Shown in pieces: positions 21,601 to 33,540 of a DNA stretch of 64,000 nucleotides (the stretch's first letter is position 1; each line of letters opens with the position of its first letter). The stretch is taken from NCBI GenBank assembly GCA_009763385.1, contig CM019823.1:47013528-47077527 (forward strand). The letters are read 5' to 3'. A program made the position numbers and the translations under genes. The notes below the pieces were generated by a model. That model was not told where the DNA came from. It was given only the letters and a program-made list of their open reading frames with translations, and ran no database searches. Origin of the DNA: Coix lacryma-jobi var. lacryma-jobi (lineage: Eukaryota; Streptophyta; Magnoliopsida; Poales; Poaceae).

Positions 21601-24600
21601 ATATTAGGACAAGCTACATTTGTCTAAATTGGTGACCATGCTTTAATACAAGCTTTTAATATATAAGTAATAATTTAGAAATGAAATGATTATAATAGAA
21701 AAGGAGAAGGAAATTGTGATTCAATTGTGATACCATTGAATGAGAAACAATATAAAGTTCATTAATTCAAACCACCAGAGGCAATATTGTTGTAGGAAGA
21801 CCACACAAAAGATTTCTTTTTCACTCGGAGATGGAATGATCCTTGTACGAGAGCGAGCTCTCTCATCTTTGCTGCCACACCTTTTGTAGACATGTTATTC
21901 TTATGCAAAAAAAAAACTTCAATTTCTTTATTTCCACACACACACCTCATGTAATATAAATGGAAATTATGGTAATCTCGATCTTGTCTACATTCTTCAC
22001 CAACGTGCGTGCCATGTGATGGGACATATCAGATGTCTACTCTTCAATTCTTGGACATTTCTTTATTATTCCTTCATTGGTTGCAACACATTTGATGTGT
22101 TCATCCACCAAGCTAAATCATACTCCATTAGCATTTTGTTTTAACAAGTGAATATGAATTAGTCTCCAAATTAGGCGTCTATAATATATCTTTATGACAA
22201 CATTGGAGTTCCATGATATACTGTCTTTGAATGTATCCCCATTCTCTCATCATATCATCCATACTTGATGAACTGTATATATAGTCTCTAGTGTAACCAT
22301 GGTGGTCCTTCAAAACATCATGGCTGCAAGATTTGGCATTTCCCATAGACAAGTAACACATTTTGTACACATTAAACATTGCTTCCTCACACTATTAGAG
22401 ATTCAATCTTTGTCGAGTGTTTTTTTGCACTCGGTAAAGAGGTTCTTTGTTAGGTGCCAAAAAAACACTCGGCGGAGAATTTCTTTGCCGAGTGCCAAAA
22501 AAAACACTCGACCGAGTGTTTTTTTTGCACTCGGCAAAAACTCATTGCCGAGTGCCAGGAAAAAAACACTCGGCAAAGACAATTTTGAAATCACATTTTA
22601 AAGCAGTAAATTAATTCCAAATGAAAAAACTTCAACTGCAAAGTTGTTTAACTTATCAAGATGAATAATTTTTATTTTGGTTATTTCTTCATTTGACAAA
22701 CATAAAATAAATTTATTCACAAATCTTACATCTCTCTCCGGCAGTTTACGAAACTACAACAATGATATATGAGATTTCTGAATAATATTAGAACCTTTAC
22801 GTCGGATGCATAAATGGTGAAACAACCAAAATAAACTTTGTAGATCTTGACAAGTTATGAAAGTTTATAGTTGACAACTCTTTAATTTGAAGTCATCTAG
22901 TTATGCAAAACTAAAATTTGAATTTTTCAAAAGATCTCGGATGAAGAAATGACCAAAATGAAAGTTGTAGATCTCAAAAAGTTATGAAACTTTGTAGTTG
23001 ACAACTTTTTAATTTGAAATCATCTTTTTCTTGCAAAACTGTATTTGAATTTAAAAATTTTAAAATTTGAATTTTTAAAAATACCTCAAATGAAGAAACG
23101 ACCAAAATAAAAGTTGTAGATCTCGAAAAGTTATGAGACTTTGTAGTTGATAACGTTTTGATTTAAAATCATCTTATCAACGAAAACTACGTTTTAAATT
23201 GTCAAATTTAAAATTCAAATTTTTATAAACAACATCGGATGGAAAAGCTACCAAAATAAAAGTTGTAGATCTTGAAAAGTTAGAAAACTTTGTAGTTAAC
23301 AATTTTTTTATTTGAATTCATTTAGGACCTCAAATAAGCAAATTATCTTCGGTTTAGTATAATATGTGGGGAACCGAAACAAAGTAGGAACGTATGTGAG
23401 TGTGTAGTGCAATGGTAGAGGAAGCTCTGCGCGAGGTAGAGGTCGTGAGTTCAAATCCTGCTGGTCGTGTTAAACAAAATTGCGCGAAAAATGTCGCGAC
23501 TTACGACTTCGACGGAAAAAAATTGCGCCAAAAATGTCGCGACTTGCGACTTCGACAGAAACAGACGGTGCTGCCTAGTGGGCGACTCCCCCGATTAAAA
23601 AAAATCCTATTTTTTCGGGGGTTTTCAATTTTTACTTTGCCGAGGGTTTTTGTTTACCAAGTGCAATCTAGACACTCGGCAAAGACAAAGAGCCTTTATC
23701 GAGACTTTTTTTGCCGACTGCTCTTTGCCGAGTGTGACACTCGAAAAAGCCTTTGTCAAGTACATTTAGGGTTGTGCAGTCCAGTAGTGTCAGATCACAA
23801 ATATGAGTCCAATATGATTGTCCTATGACTACATATATTTTCTTTAATGGAAATAGCTATATATTACTGATCAAATATTTATCTTTTGTCCACTTTTATT
23901 TGAACATGGAGTCAGCCAATAAATTAAAATGGTAGTTTGAAATTTCGTGATTTGGGTAGTGATGATGTGCAAGCTTTAATATTTTTTGAAACCAAGATAA
24001 GACATTGATTTGTTTGAACAGTGTAATTATGCTCTAATATCAGTTTTGTATTTAAAAGGTGTGTTTCCTATTTTGCTTGGATAAACAAATTCATATTTGA
24101 TGCCTTAGTTTACTTATGTCATGCTTGCTATTATTAGGTTCTTTGCTCTTGTTTTCATTCCTTGCGACTTTGTTTACTACTGGCCTCTCCAGGTCTGCTT
24201 TTTTGGGATCATGTTACAGACAGTATTTGCCTTATTGGAACATTTTTTCACCCGATGTGGAGGATGGAGAAAGCCCAATCCCATGGAATGATGTCTTTAA
24301 GTTTGCTGGCCCATCAGCGCCGTTGTTAGTTAAAGCTGGCACTCAGCAGGGTAAAGAACGACTTCTAGAAGATTCAGCAAAGTCACCTGATGATACAGAT
24401 TTCTTGGAAGGTACATTTATCAAGATAAATTCAGATAAACAAAAGGCTACAAGAAACAAGAACAGCAAGAAAAAGAGCAAGGGCAAGGGTAGGAAGCACT
24501 CACATGATGCTTCAGAAATAAAGAGTGAACCATCACCCACCAAACCTTCTTCTACATGCGCTGATGTGGCCGGTGGTGAAGACCTGGTGTTGTCCTCGTC

Positions 24601-27338
24601 CAGCCATGTTGCCGTTGGCGTACAACTGTTGGAGTATAGTGCATCTTCTGAGAAGGAACTATCTTCTAGCAGCAATGACGACTTCAGCAGTTTTGACAGC
24701 ACTACTGCATGTTCCATTATTGCTGCTAGTTCATCTGTGATGAATGACTATTATACTGGTGGTAACGCATGGAATAACACCATGAGTGATGATTATGCTG
24801 GCAGCTTGTCGGATGCGAGAAGTGAGCGGTCATTGTCTGCATCAGGATGCATAGATTCAAGAGGTTTTAATAAGATGCGTGGTGAAGGAAGCAAAACAAA
24901 TGATCTTCGGCAAAGCGTCAGTACTATAGCAATCGGTCCTGGTGGTAGGCAAGAAGGCTCCTCGCTTTGCCGAGATTATGCTAGTAACGACGATGGTGAT
25001 TTTCAGAAAGTAATCTCCAGGAAAGCAGCACAGAAAATGAAAAAGATGCAACGTTCAGAAAGGCCTACCATTGCTGCTTCAGGACCTCTTATAACGCGTG
25101 CACCACTTGTCCAAAGAGCTCCACGCCGTGAGGTTACTACACTAGGACAGTACATAAAAGATGATTGCAGCAGAAAACCAAACAACAAAATAAAGGGTAA
25201 AAACCATAAGGGGGCCAGTTTGAGTAATAACATGTCGAAGACTACTGGTTATACTGATGATGCAAAGAATGTTCCAGGTGGTGGTGACAGTAGTGACACC
25301 AACGACTCATCAGATTATTCCCTGGCACCATTTTCTGATAAAACTTCGTCATCACTGGATCATATTGCTAATTCTTCATGTGTTGACAGAGAAGAACAGA
25401 AGAAAGCTATGGCTCCGGTTGGTGGTGACGGTGACGCCCAAGACACAGATTCCATAGCACCACCATCTCCCGATACAACTTCGTCACTATGTCATGATCT
25501 ATCTAATTCTTCATGCGTCGTCGAAAGGGCAGAACAGAAGAAAGAAGAGAATGAACAATCATTTAGTACTCATGCATCATCTGAGTTGGATAAGATTATT
25601 AAGGCCTCAAACGATGCATATAAAATTCAAGCTGCACCTGATGCGTACATGATATATGGCGCCCATGCTGATATTGAAACCTTTTTACATTCGACCACCC
25701 CAGTCATTGCACAGACATCTTGCACAGCAAATGACATCAGCTTGCAAGACCAGTGTTTGTGGAGCGTGTGGAGATGGTATGAAGAACCTGAGTGCTGTGG
25801 GATTGAGGTAGAGATGCAGGGAAGCATCGACAACTCTAGTTGGGAAAACCCATCTGCATATTTTGCACCTTCACTATCTGCAGTTCAGTTGTTTGGACAG
25901 TCAGCAGGCGCACCAGAGGAACCTTGCATACTTTCACCAAATCACGGTAGTGGACTCTTCTTTGAGTACTTCGAATCGGAAATGCCTTTTTTACGGCCTC
26001 CACTTTTTACCAAGTATGTTAAGCCTCCTGTATTCTTATTTTTACTTTGTTTTTTCTCATACTTTTTTTAGAATTTATTCTATACATATAGAGGCTGGTT
26101 CCAGGGCACTGTTTCTGATTCTTTTCCATCCTCTTGAACTTGTTGTCTTGCAATATAGGATCAAACAGCTTCTGGATGGTGTGAACCTGTCTGGCAATCC
26201 AATATTCGGTGACCCTAAGCAACTTAAAAATGTTAAGCTATCTGACCTTCATCCTGCTTCCTGGTACGTCGACCCTCATATTGGCTCTCTCTCATCTGCC
26301 TAGAGTTTTCCAATTTATAACAAGATCATTTTTCTGCCCAAGTTCTAATAACCAGATATGATACTCTACTTTTAGGTTTTGTGTTTCGTGGTACCCTATT
26401 TGTCAGATACCTTCAGGTTCAAGGAGCTGCCAAGCTGCATTCCTTACATACCACTCCCTAGGCAGATTGGTTGCACAAACTTGCCCTACATATATGGCTG
26501 ATGGGCTTCAGCGTATAATTTGTCCGGTTGCTGGACTGCTTGGTTACAGAGACGAGGTATTGATCCAAATAGAAAATAGAAGTTATTTTGGGCAAGGTTT
26601 AGATTAAACATAGGGAATATAAATTATGAATAATTTTTAAATTGTTGAGTTTAGAGATGTAAAAATCATATAAATAAATTTGTCTTAAAAATACTTTCAT
26701 AAAAATATATATATACCACTTTACAACAAATATTTTAAAAAAAAACAAGTGGTCAAAGTTATGTTTTGGAGACCATATCGCTGTCTTAAAATAACTTTCT
26801 ATTTCCTATATAGAGGGAGTACATAGTTTTTACTATGCATCTGGACAGAATGTGTATCTGTTATATATATATTCCAAATTCAGTTCACATTATATTGGCC
26901 GACTTCTGACGGAGCGAATGAAGCGGAGGCCCATTGTCGGAGGCTTGGGCCGGACGTTTGGGGGGTGCAGTGGGGGGGGGGGGTTGCTAGCTGACGCCCG
27001 TGGGGTTTACTCGTTTGTTCGTCGTCATTAACAACAATATATTGGTTATGTACCTAGAAAAGCCAAAATGATTTACAATTTGAAACGGAGGAAGTACCTA
27101 AATAAAAAAATATGTGTGGTTTTGTTTCTCTGAGAAAAAGAACTATGTTCCTTACAAATATTAATTTTTATATATAGAAGTTGTTTTGATTCTGAACTTA
27201 TACTCAGGTTATATTATAAAAAATTCTTATTTACAGGAAGAGAAGTGGTATCAACTGGTACAACAACCATGGCCCAAGCCAACACCAAACGGTTCCTGGA
27301 AAACCCACCATGCTGAACTCCTGAGTAAGAAGAGATGA
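18670..27338 (+). CDS. DUF789 family protein (six coding exons)
   Basis: Predicted exons: 18670-18846, 18951-19006, 24193-26013, 26159-26263, 26376-26556, 27237-27338. All introns are GT..AG and phases agree, giving 813 residues. Exon 3 could also start at 24220 (same frame). Residues about 162-180 are a Lys-rich nuclear-localisation-like stretch, and DFQKVISRKAAQKMKK follows. The DUF789 domain spans about 570-813: DIETFLHSTTPV, LWSVWRWYEEP, YFAPSLSAVQLF, LFFEYFE, LSDLHPASW, then VSWYPICQIPSG and AAFLTYHSL. The family is plant-wide with no known reaction. The first two exons are less certain than the rest. The reading ends at a TGA (27336-27338) just before a conserved tail in another frame (see 27335-27454). 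The neighbouring gene is convergent. Confidence 0.7.
19280..19536. mobile_element. Stowaway-type MITE in DUF789 intron 2
   Basis: The 257 bp AT-rich element begins CTCCCTCCGTGTA and ends with AGAGAGAG, flanked by TA on both sides (19278-19279 and 19537-19538), as expected for Tc1/mariner-derived MITEs. Confidence 0.8.
19939..21387. mobile_element. Non-autonomous CACTA element 1 in DUF789 intron 2
   Basis: The element starts CACTACCGGAAAACT and ends GATTTGTTATAGTG, flanked by the 3 bp duplication TTG (19936-19938 and 21388-21390). Subterminal regions hold many TTTGCCGAGTG and CACTCGGCAAAG words in both orientations. The middle consists of repeated AT-rich blocks with AAAGTTGTAGATCTC. No transposase is encoded, so it depends on a helper. 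Confidence 0.9.
22390..23789. mobile_element. Non-autonomous CACTA element 2 in DUF789 intron 2
   Basis: The element starts CACTATTAGAGATTC and ends CAGTCCAGTAGTG, flanked by the duplication TCA (22387-22389 and 23790-23792). Its 1400 bp align with element 1 in the same orientation, including the CCGAGTG subterminal words and the AGTTGTAGATCTC blocks. It is a separate insertion, not a tandem duplicate, because the target duplications differ. Confidence 0.9.
26570..26819. mobile_element. Stowaway-type MITE in DUF789 intron 5
   Basis: This is related to 19280-19536 (shared words GGGAATATAAAT and ATGAATAATTTT, GGAGACC) and ends CTATATAGAGGGAG followed by TA. The left end is diverged, so the start is approximate. 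Confidence 0.6.
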
Positions 27339-27454
27339 AGGCATTGAGGCACTGCGCATCAATCATGTCGAAGGCAGTGGTGCCCAAGGCATCTGGAGAA
27401 TCCATGAACTATCATCCAGATTACGAGTTCTTCTGGTCACGGTCCCATCAGTAG
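27335..27454 (+). pseudogene. Frameshifted C-terminal tail of the DUF789 protein
   Basis: Directly overlapping the TGA of the predicted last exon, a second frame codes for 39 residues ending MNYHPDYEFFWSRSHQ and a TAG. The HPDY.FF motif is what DUF789 proteins normally have at the C terminus. One extra base in the AAGAAGAGATGAAGG stretch (27327-27341) would join the two frames. So either a one-base deletion truncates the protein by about 39 residues or the assembly has an error. The family comparison is from memory. Confidence 0.6.
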
Positions 27455-27495
27455 TAAGCATGCGCATTCTGCATGTATATATGCGGCGTTTGAGT

Positions 27496-27585
27496 CTCCC
27501 TCCGTTCCAGAATAAGTGTCGTCTGGAAAGCGTGTCTATGAGAGAAACACGGATTCTAGTGACACTTGTTTTGGAACAGAGGGAG
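27496..27585. mobile_element. Short Stowaway-type MITE
   Basis: A 90 bp element with inverted ends CTCCCTCCGTTCCA and TGGAACAGAGGGAG; TA follows on the right, while the left dinucleotide is GT. It lies 41 bp after the DUF789 tail, probably in or near the 3' UTR. Confidence 0.7.
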
Positions 27586-28489
27586 TATGTCCAAAACCCT
27601 TGATATACATGCCACTGCTACTTCCGGAAACCTTGAGGCGGTGCATGCATTCGATACGGCTTTGATCTGTGTTTCCTAGCTTGTTTGGCACTTCCAGCTG
27701 GTTCCAACATATATGTAGTCACTTTTAGTTTTGTCTAAAAGTCAGCGTTGCTGAACTTTAATCAGTTTTAGGAAAATGCACCTAGACCTAACGCACGTGA
27801 TCCTTTCCGGGTTCATTCGATCCGTCGACAGTGTCGCTACGCCTAGACGTGGGACAGACTGGTCAGGACGTAGAAGATGATCCAATTCCAATCCAATGCT
27901 CCTGGAGGGCTCGTTGTTTCGACACCTGTCATCCGGACATCACCTGTGCAGGTTGTTGCTGCTTCCTCGGACGACGGAGCGCCTGGATCGTCGTCGTCTC
28001 TGCACCCCGCATGGGGTTGGGCTGCCTTTGGATCCTTCTATATATTCTAGGGATGGGCAGCTAGCGAGCCACAGAGAAATTCAAGTGACTATATATATAG
28101 ATATGGATCCTTTTTACGAACTCTATATAATCTTAAGAATTAAATATTTCAACATTAAGACAAACTCAAATAAAAAAGTTGTCAACTACAAAGTTGTAGA
28201 TCTCGTCGAGTACTACAACTTTGTTATAAAGTTCATCTTCATCATCAGACATCATACGACGAAGTTATGAAGTTTTTCATGCAGCCTAACACTACCTGGT
28301 TGAAGCAACGGACCGGTCGTAATAGTATCACTAGCGGTTCATTGCTAAAACCGGTAGTGATATGAACCGGTAGTGGTGATCCAAATATCACTGTCGGTTC
28401 TAGCCAAAAACCGGTTGTGAAGGGTACATCACAGCCGGTTCTTTGAAACCGGTAGTGATACGTCGATTGTGAAGACCAAATCCGTAGTG
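27586..28489. repeat. Degenerate CACTA-like end sequences
   Basis: 28167-28215 has the AAGTTGTAGATCTCG block seen inside the two CACTA elements, and 28300-28475 has alternating ACCGGTAGTGAT and ATCACTGTCGGTT words typical of CACTA subterminal repeats. No clear ends or target duplication are visible. 27586-28080 holds nothing recognisable. Confidence 0.4.
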
Positions 28490-29900
28490 GTGCTTTAAGT
28501 GGAAAATTGACTAAGCCCAAGGCACTGATATCATCAGTAAATAGATACAATTCATGGTGATCGCCCCCAGCTTTGTTCCTATCATCAGGCTACGACAAAT
28601 ATTGAAATCTCCTAGAACAAAGCAATGAACATCGTCGGGCATTTGAATGTTCTTAAACTAAACTAAAAAATCTCTCTTACCCAAGGAAGTGCTTGGAGCA
28701 TAAATGCTTGTGAGAAGCCAATTTGCCCCATTATGCAGAGAAGAAAACCCAATACAACTAGCATAATCATTTTTGAAAGACTAAGGTGCCTTTAAATAAA
28801 GAACTTTTCCAGATGATAATTAAACTATCTGAAGCCCCAATGAAGGGCATAAACTTTAAGGAATCAAAGGTAGGGGCATAAATTTTTGATAAATAGAGAA
28901 TCAAAGGAGTCTTCCATAGTCTCCTGCAAACAGACCTTATCCCTAACAGAGTTGCATATCTTAGTGGCATTAACACCATGCATATTCCAACAAAGTAAGT
29001 TCTAGGATCTCGTATTCATTGGTAACAAAAGCATATAGCAGCAACAACAAAAGAGAGGAAGAGAAAGCACAAGCATCAGTGCATGGAGACTTGGCCTTTT
29101 CCATGGCCTTTAGCATCTCCTGGTGCCTTTGGAATCTTTAGCCTCGATATGAGAGGAATACTTGTGTTTGTGATTGAGCTTCTCTAGAGTAAGATCAATG
29201 TGATCAATGTTACTGAAACTTTCCCCTCCCCGTCCCAAAATCCCTAATCACCTTAGAGATATGGTAGTCAGCATGGAACTGGCAATGCAATTTGATCTTG
29301 TCTTTGCATGAAGAAGATTTGAAGCCCTTTGTTTGATTGTGCACCCTTGGGCTCTGACACAAGTCTACTTTAGAGATGACAAGGCTCTTGCCATTCCTAG
29401 AACGAAGAGGAGGGGGCTTGACTCTGCACTGGTGATGAAGGGGTGATTTCTTCCACCATTTCCTTGCCTTTGGAAGAGTCTATAGACAATGAGAGAGGTA
29501 GCACGGAGGTGCATGAGCTGGAGACAAGAGAAGCAAATGGGCAAGTGGAGGGAATAGAGAAGAGATTCAAATTACCATTGACTTGTACAATGAAGTGATT
29601 CCAAGTGGAAGATTGTAGGAAACTCTTCGCCTAGTCAAAAGAAGCTAGTTGCAGTAATATCTGAGTGAAGAAGTCCATCCAACCAGTTAGTATGGCCAAT
29701 GTAGGTGTACCAGCGTATGCTTATTCCTACTGAAAGTAAGTTTGAGGTGGCCAAGATCTTGGATGAGTTTAACATCACTAGCAAGAAGATTGGCAAGTTT
29801 ACTTGAGGTGGTCTTGTTTTTGTGGCCTGATCTGGTGTGATTCTTTGTAGAGAAACAAGCAGCAGTAAAGAAACTGATGGATACCTCAGGTAACTCAAGT
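28490..29900 (-). pseudogene. LINE relic: ORF1 end and APE endonuclease
   Basis: Minus-strand translation in several frames gives WNMHGVNATKICNSVRDK and VCLQET (start of the APE endonuclease of plant L1-type LINEs), then SDSLIIIWKSSLF, NWLLTSIYAPS, CFVLGDFNICRS and LGLVNFPLK, in the order of that domain. Further 5' (to about 29900) a Ser/Lys/Pro-rich stretch could be the ORF1 C terminus. It has many stops and frameshifts. RT is not found. Assignment rests on the endonuclease motifs. Confidence 0.6.
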
Positions 29901-31089
29901 ATGACTAAATCCCTTCTTCTCTATATCGTTGAATATCTATTTTTTATTCAAGGGCTCCACCTATTTTCTAGGGCTCAATTTTTTCTTCTACTCCAGCGAG
30001 GCCCTCGAATTAGGACCCTCATAATCATTCCAACACAGAATGACACATGGGACCCACTTGTCATCCTCATCGCTTTAGTCAACCAAACTATGAAGTATGT
30101 AGGGGATGATGTTGAGGTCACGAGATCTCACCATTTCGTGGAAGAACCAGACGCGCGGGATTTCTTTTTGGAAATTGAAATCTGAGAGAGGTGGTCGACG
30201 ATCGGTGGCACCAGATCCCATCGAGAGAGGGGGGATCCTAGAAGAAGATGAGTTGCACTGCTGGAAGAACCTCGATCACGGAAGGAGAGAGGCCAAGGGG
30301 CCTAACCGTGCCAACAAGGAGCTACGTCGAGGAGACCAAGGGACCTCGTCGAAGCTGTGATGGGGAGGCTGAGGGGCCTCACTATACAGCCACACCGAAG
30401 GAAGAGGATTCATGCCAAGAGAGGAGGGCCACTAGGAGTGGAGTTATCTGAGGGGAGGGAGGTCCATCGAGGGAATGTGTCGCACTAGAGATGGTGATGG
30501 TGAAGGAGGCGTTGTGGCATCATATGCAGACAGGTTGGCAATGATTACATGTGCTAGCGAATAGGGGAATGAGCACATCTTTCATTTGAGGGCTTGAAGC
30601 GAAGCCCCTAGGAATGAGACATGGAAGGGTTGGTTTAAGGGCCACTCAAATTTGTGGGCCCTAGTAGGGGCTTGTGCTAGAGCTCTTTTTTCTGCTCCGA
30701 GCCTCAAATTTAACTTGGATGGCTCAATTAGGGCCCTTGCTAGAGTTGCTCTTACATAAATTGCTATGATAGCCTGTTAGGTTGTTTGCCATTTTGGTTG
30801 GTCAGTGATGACTAATGTCCACATGATCAAGCTGTTAGCATACAACCTAATCCTACATCTGCCTTCTAGTAGAGTTATCTTTGTTTCTCGATCCTTGATT
30901 TATAAAACAATTAGAATGAAATTCAAGGAATGCATGATTATTAGAGGCAGGTGGGTGAATAGAGACTAGGTTTTTTGTAGCCTTAGGAACAGGAAGGACA
31001 TTATTGAGATGAAGATTTCTACTAGGGTATTAATAACAGCATGACCAATGTGACTAAAGTTTATACCTGCACTACTAGCGGTGTGGATA
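29901..31089. other. Intergenic, nothing recognised
   Basis: Short ORFs at 29877-30451 have no recognisable domain. No inverted ends or tandem repeats stand out. Confidence 0.5.
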
Positions 31090-33540
31090 CGGTCATTCTC
31101 CTTGTACACTTGTCCTTCGTAGAGAGCTTGTCAAGTTCACCTGTGATATGATCCGTCGCACCAGTATCAGTATACCAGTTGGTGTCAACTCCATTCTCCA
31201 TAGCCATGAATGGCTGCAAACACGCTCATGCTTACTGTACTGGGACATGTCCTCTTCGAATCTATGTCGGCAATCCACGGTTGGGTGACCAATTTTTTCA
31301 CAAACTTGGCACACTGAGGTTTGTTGTTGTTGGGGTTGTTTCTCCTATTGTTGTTGTGTCCGCCTTGTGGGCTGATAGATTGGCCATCGAAAGGATTGTG
31401 ACGCCTAAGAGGGGGTGAATTAGGCAACTAAAAACTCTACTCTAAATTATGGTCTCTAATTACCACCTATTCAAAACCTATGCAAAAAAGCAAACTATCT
31501 AATTACGAAACTATGGTTTTGCTAGGTGTGTTGCTATCTCTACCGCAAAAGAGTTATGCAACCTAGATTCCAATCCTATCAACTAACCTATCAACTAAGC
31601 TATGTAAAGTAAAGCACATAATCAAGGTAGCAAGGTAAATGCGAGCTAAAGAGCAAGGTAGAGATGCAAACTCCCGTCGACGACTCCGGTATTTTTACTG
31701 AGGTATCGAGAAGCATGCAAGCCTCCCCTTAGTCTTCGTTGGAGCCCCTCGCAAGGCCAAGCTCTCGGTCGGGGTAACTCCGTGGATAGCTCCGGGCCTT
31801 CCCCCACGCGCAAGTGGGTCTCCAGTTAAGCCATTCGTGGCAAAGCCTCTACCGGACCGCTCCCCGCCGTCTTCACTATCAAGCTTTCGGCTGAACCACC
31901 GTGGGTCTTGTTCCCTTCGGTACACGGTGGCGGCCACACCACAAACGCGGTTGGTGTGGTCTCGCAAGACTAAAAGCCCTCCAATGTACAACAACGGTGC
32001 GCGCAAGCACCGGGTGGTAAAAGGTATGCAAATCTCACTAAACACTAGGTATAACACCTAGAGCAAGCGCTAAGCGCAAAGCGGTGGTCTAACTAGTCTA
32101 ATCACCTAATATTTCACTAAGCACTTTAGTGGCTAGAGCAACTAAATATGAGTCACAACTCTTGGTATACTTTCTTGAGCTTCAACCCCCTCATTTGATC
32201 GGCCATGGGGCAAGCAAATAGAGTCGTTGGACACCTTTGATGGACTTTTCTATGTAGCATCGAATGCTCCAACCAGGAACATCAGAGCACGTCTGATGTC
32301 ACATAACAGCTAGTTGCTAGCCTTGCTCTTAGCCACATCGGACTCTGACAACATCCGATGTGGCACCATCTGACGCGTCTGATGTCTTCAGAGTCTCTCT
32401 GGAACCTCTCTACATAGGCATCGGACGCACCTGTCGCCCAACATCTGATGTGCATCTGACGTGTTCGATCTATGTTGTGCAAGCTGCACGGTGTTACCGT
32501 CGTGTCTGATGTGCTCGGTTCCAACGTCTGATGCTTCTGTTAACGCTGACTTGAGCTAGGGTTTACCATTGGTGCGTCTGACGCCTGTATGGGCAGCATT
32601 CGATGCAGCGTCTGATGTACCTTTTGCTTTGTTTCTTCACGATTTCTTGTGTCGTCTTGGTTCCAATCTTGTGTCTTGGGTTTTGCTTGATCTTTGTAGG
32701 TTTTCTACTGAGCTTCAAGTGTCTTGCTTGAGGTGTTGATCATCATATCACCACGATGTCTTTGTCCAAGTCACGTTTGCACTCTATTGGATTACAAAAC
32801 AAACACTTGTAAATACATTAGTCCAATTAATTATGTTGATCATCAAACATCAAAATCTAAAATTAAATGGGTTGAGGTCCATTTTCCTTAAAGCCATGAC
32901 CATGGCTCATGTCGCGACCACGACCATGTTGATGTCCTCCCTGTGTCGCACCATGTTTGCTGAAGAAGATGAACAACCATGCCAGAGATCGATGCGGCTA
33001 TCGAAACTTAGTAAATGAGAGAACTCAAAGACCGAGATCGGTTCCACACGAGCCATGACCGAGGTCACAATCATGTTAAACTCCATGTCCAGGGCGGCCA
33101 GAATGTAGGAAAGTTCTTCATCTCCAATTGGCTTGTTGGCGGCTGCCATATCATCTGCAAGGGATGTCATCTTGCTAACATACTCGGTAATGGACATATT
33201 ACCTTTATGAGTGTTGACGAGGGCTATTCTTGTGTTCACAACTCGTGTGAGAGTGGTCAGGAGAAACCGCTGAAATTGGCATCTTGATCCCCGTATCTCC
33301 CACCTTTGGTCATGACTTTAACCGATGGAGGGATGTTGGTGCCGTCCAAGAAGCCTTGAAGTTGCGCACCTCGCACCACAGGCATGACCTGAGTCTTCCA
33401 TTCTATAGTTGGAAATTTGTCTTGGATACAACAGATGGGCTTGCCCTGACTGGGTTAGTGATTAGATGGATGTGTTTGCGCGGTGGCTTTGATTACCATA
33501 TAGATAGGGGGGCATGTACCTCTGTTAAATAGGCAAGGAA
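31090..33540 (-). pseudogene. Copia gag-protease relic interrupted by an LTR
   Basis: Minus strand, from the right: MPVVRGAQLQGFLDGT (33380-33330), then NTHKGNMSITEYVSKMTSLADD and LLSFDSRIDL (33239-32960), the copia gag domain of the kind seen in Tork- and Ale-like elements. After an inserted LTR (31397-32852) the gag resumes with an Asn/Arg-rich stretch and the zinc knuckle CEKIGHPTVDC, and then the protease motif WYTDTGATDHITGELDKL near 31190-31120. Frames change several times. No integrase or RT follows, so it is a fragment. Confidence 0.75.
31397..32852 (-). repeat. Solo LTR inserted in the copia gag relic
   Basis: On the minus strand it begins TGATGTTTGATGATCAAC and ends CACCCCCTCTTAGGCGTCACA, typical of copia LTRs, with gag sequence on both sides and no internal region, so it reads as a solo LTR. 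The ends are set by eye and no clear target duplication was found. The segment 32284-32620 has many short CATCGGACG and CGTCTGATG words in both orientations. Confidence 0.6.

Noticed and set aside
19939..23789. One tandem duplication of a single repeat
   Set aside because: Both copies have full CACTA ends and different target duplications, so they are independent insertions.
24116..24192. Hydrophobic N terminus (MSCLLLLGSLLLFSF) as a signal peptide of the DUF789 protein
   Set aside because: The segment lies upstream of a splice acceptor that gives an in-frame junction with exon 2; it is intron sequence.
26014..26071. Hydrophobic tail VFLFLLCFFSYFF as a membrane anchor
   Set aside because: It follows a GTATGT donor whose splice to 26159 restores the conserved domain; it is intron.
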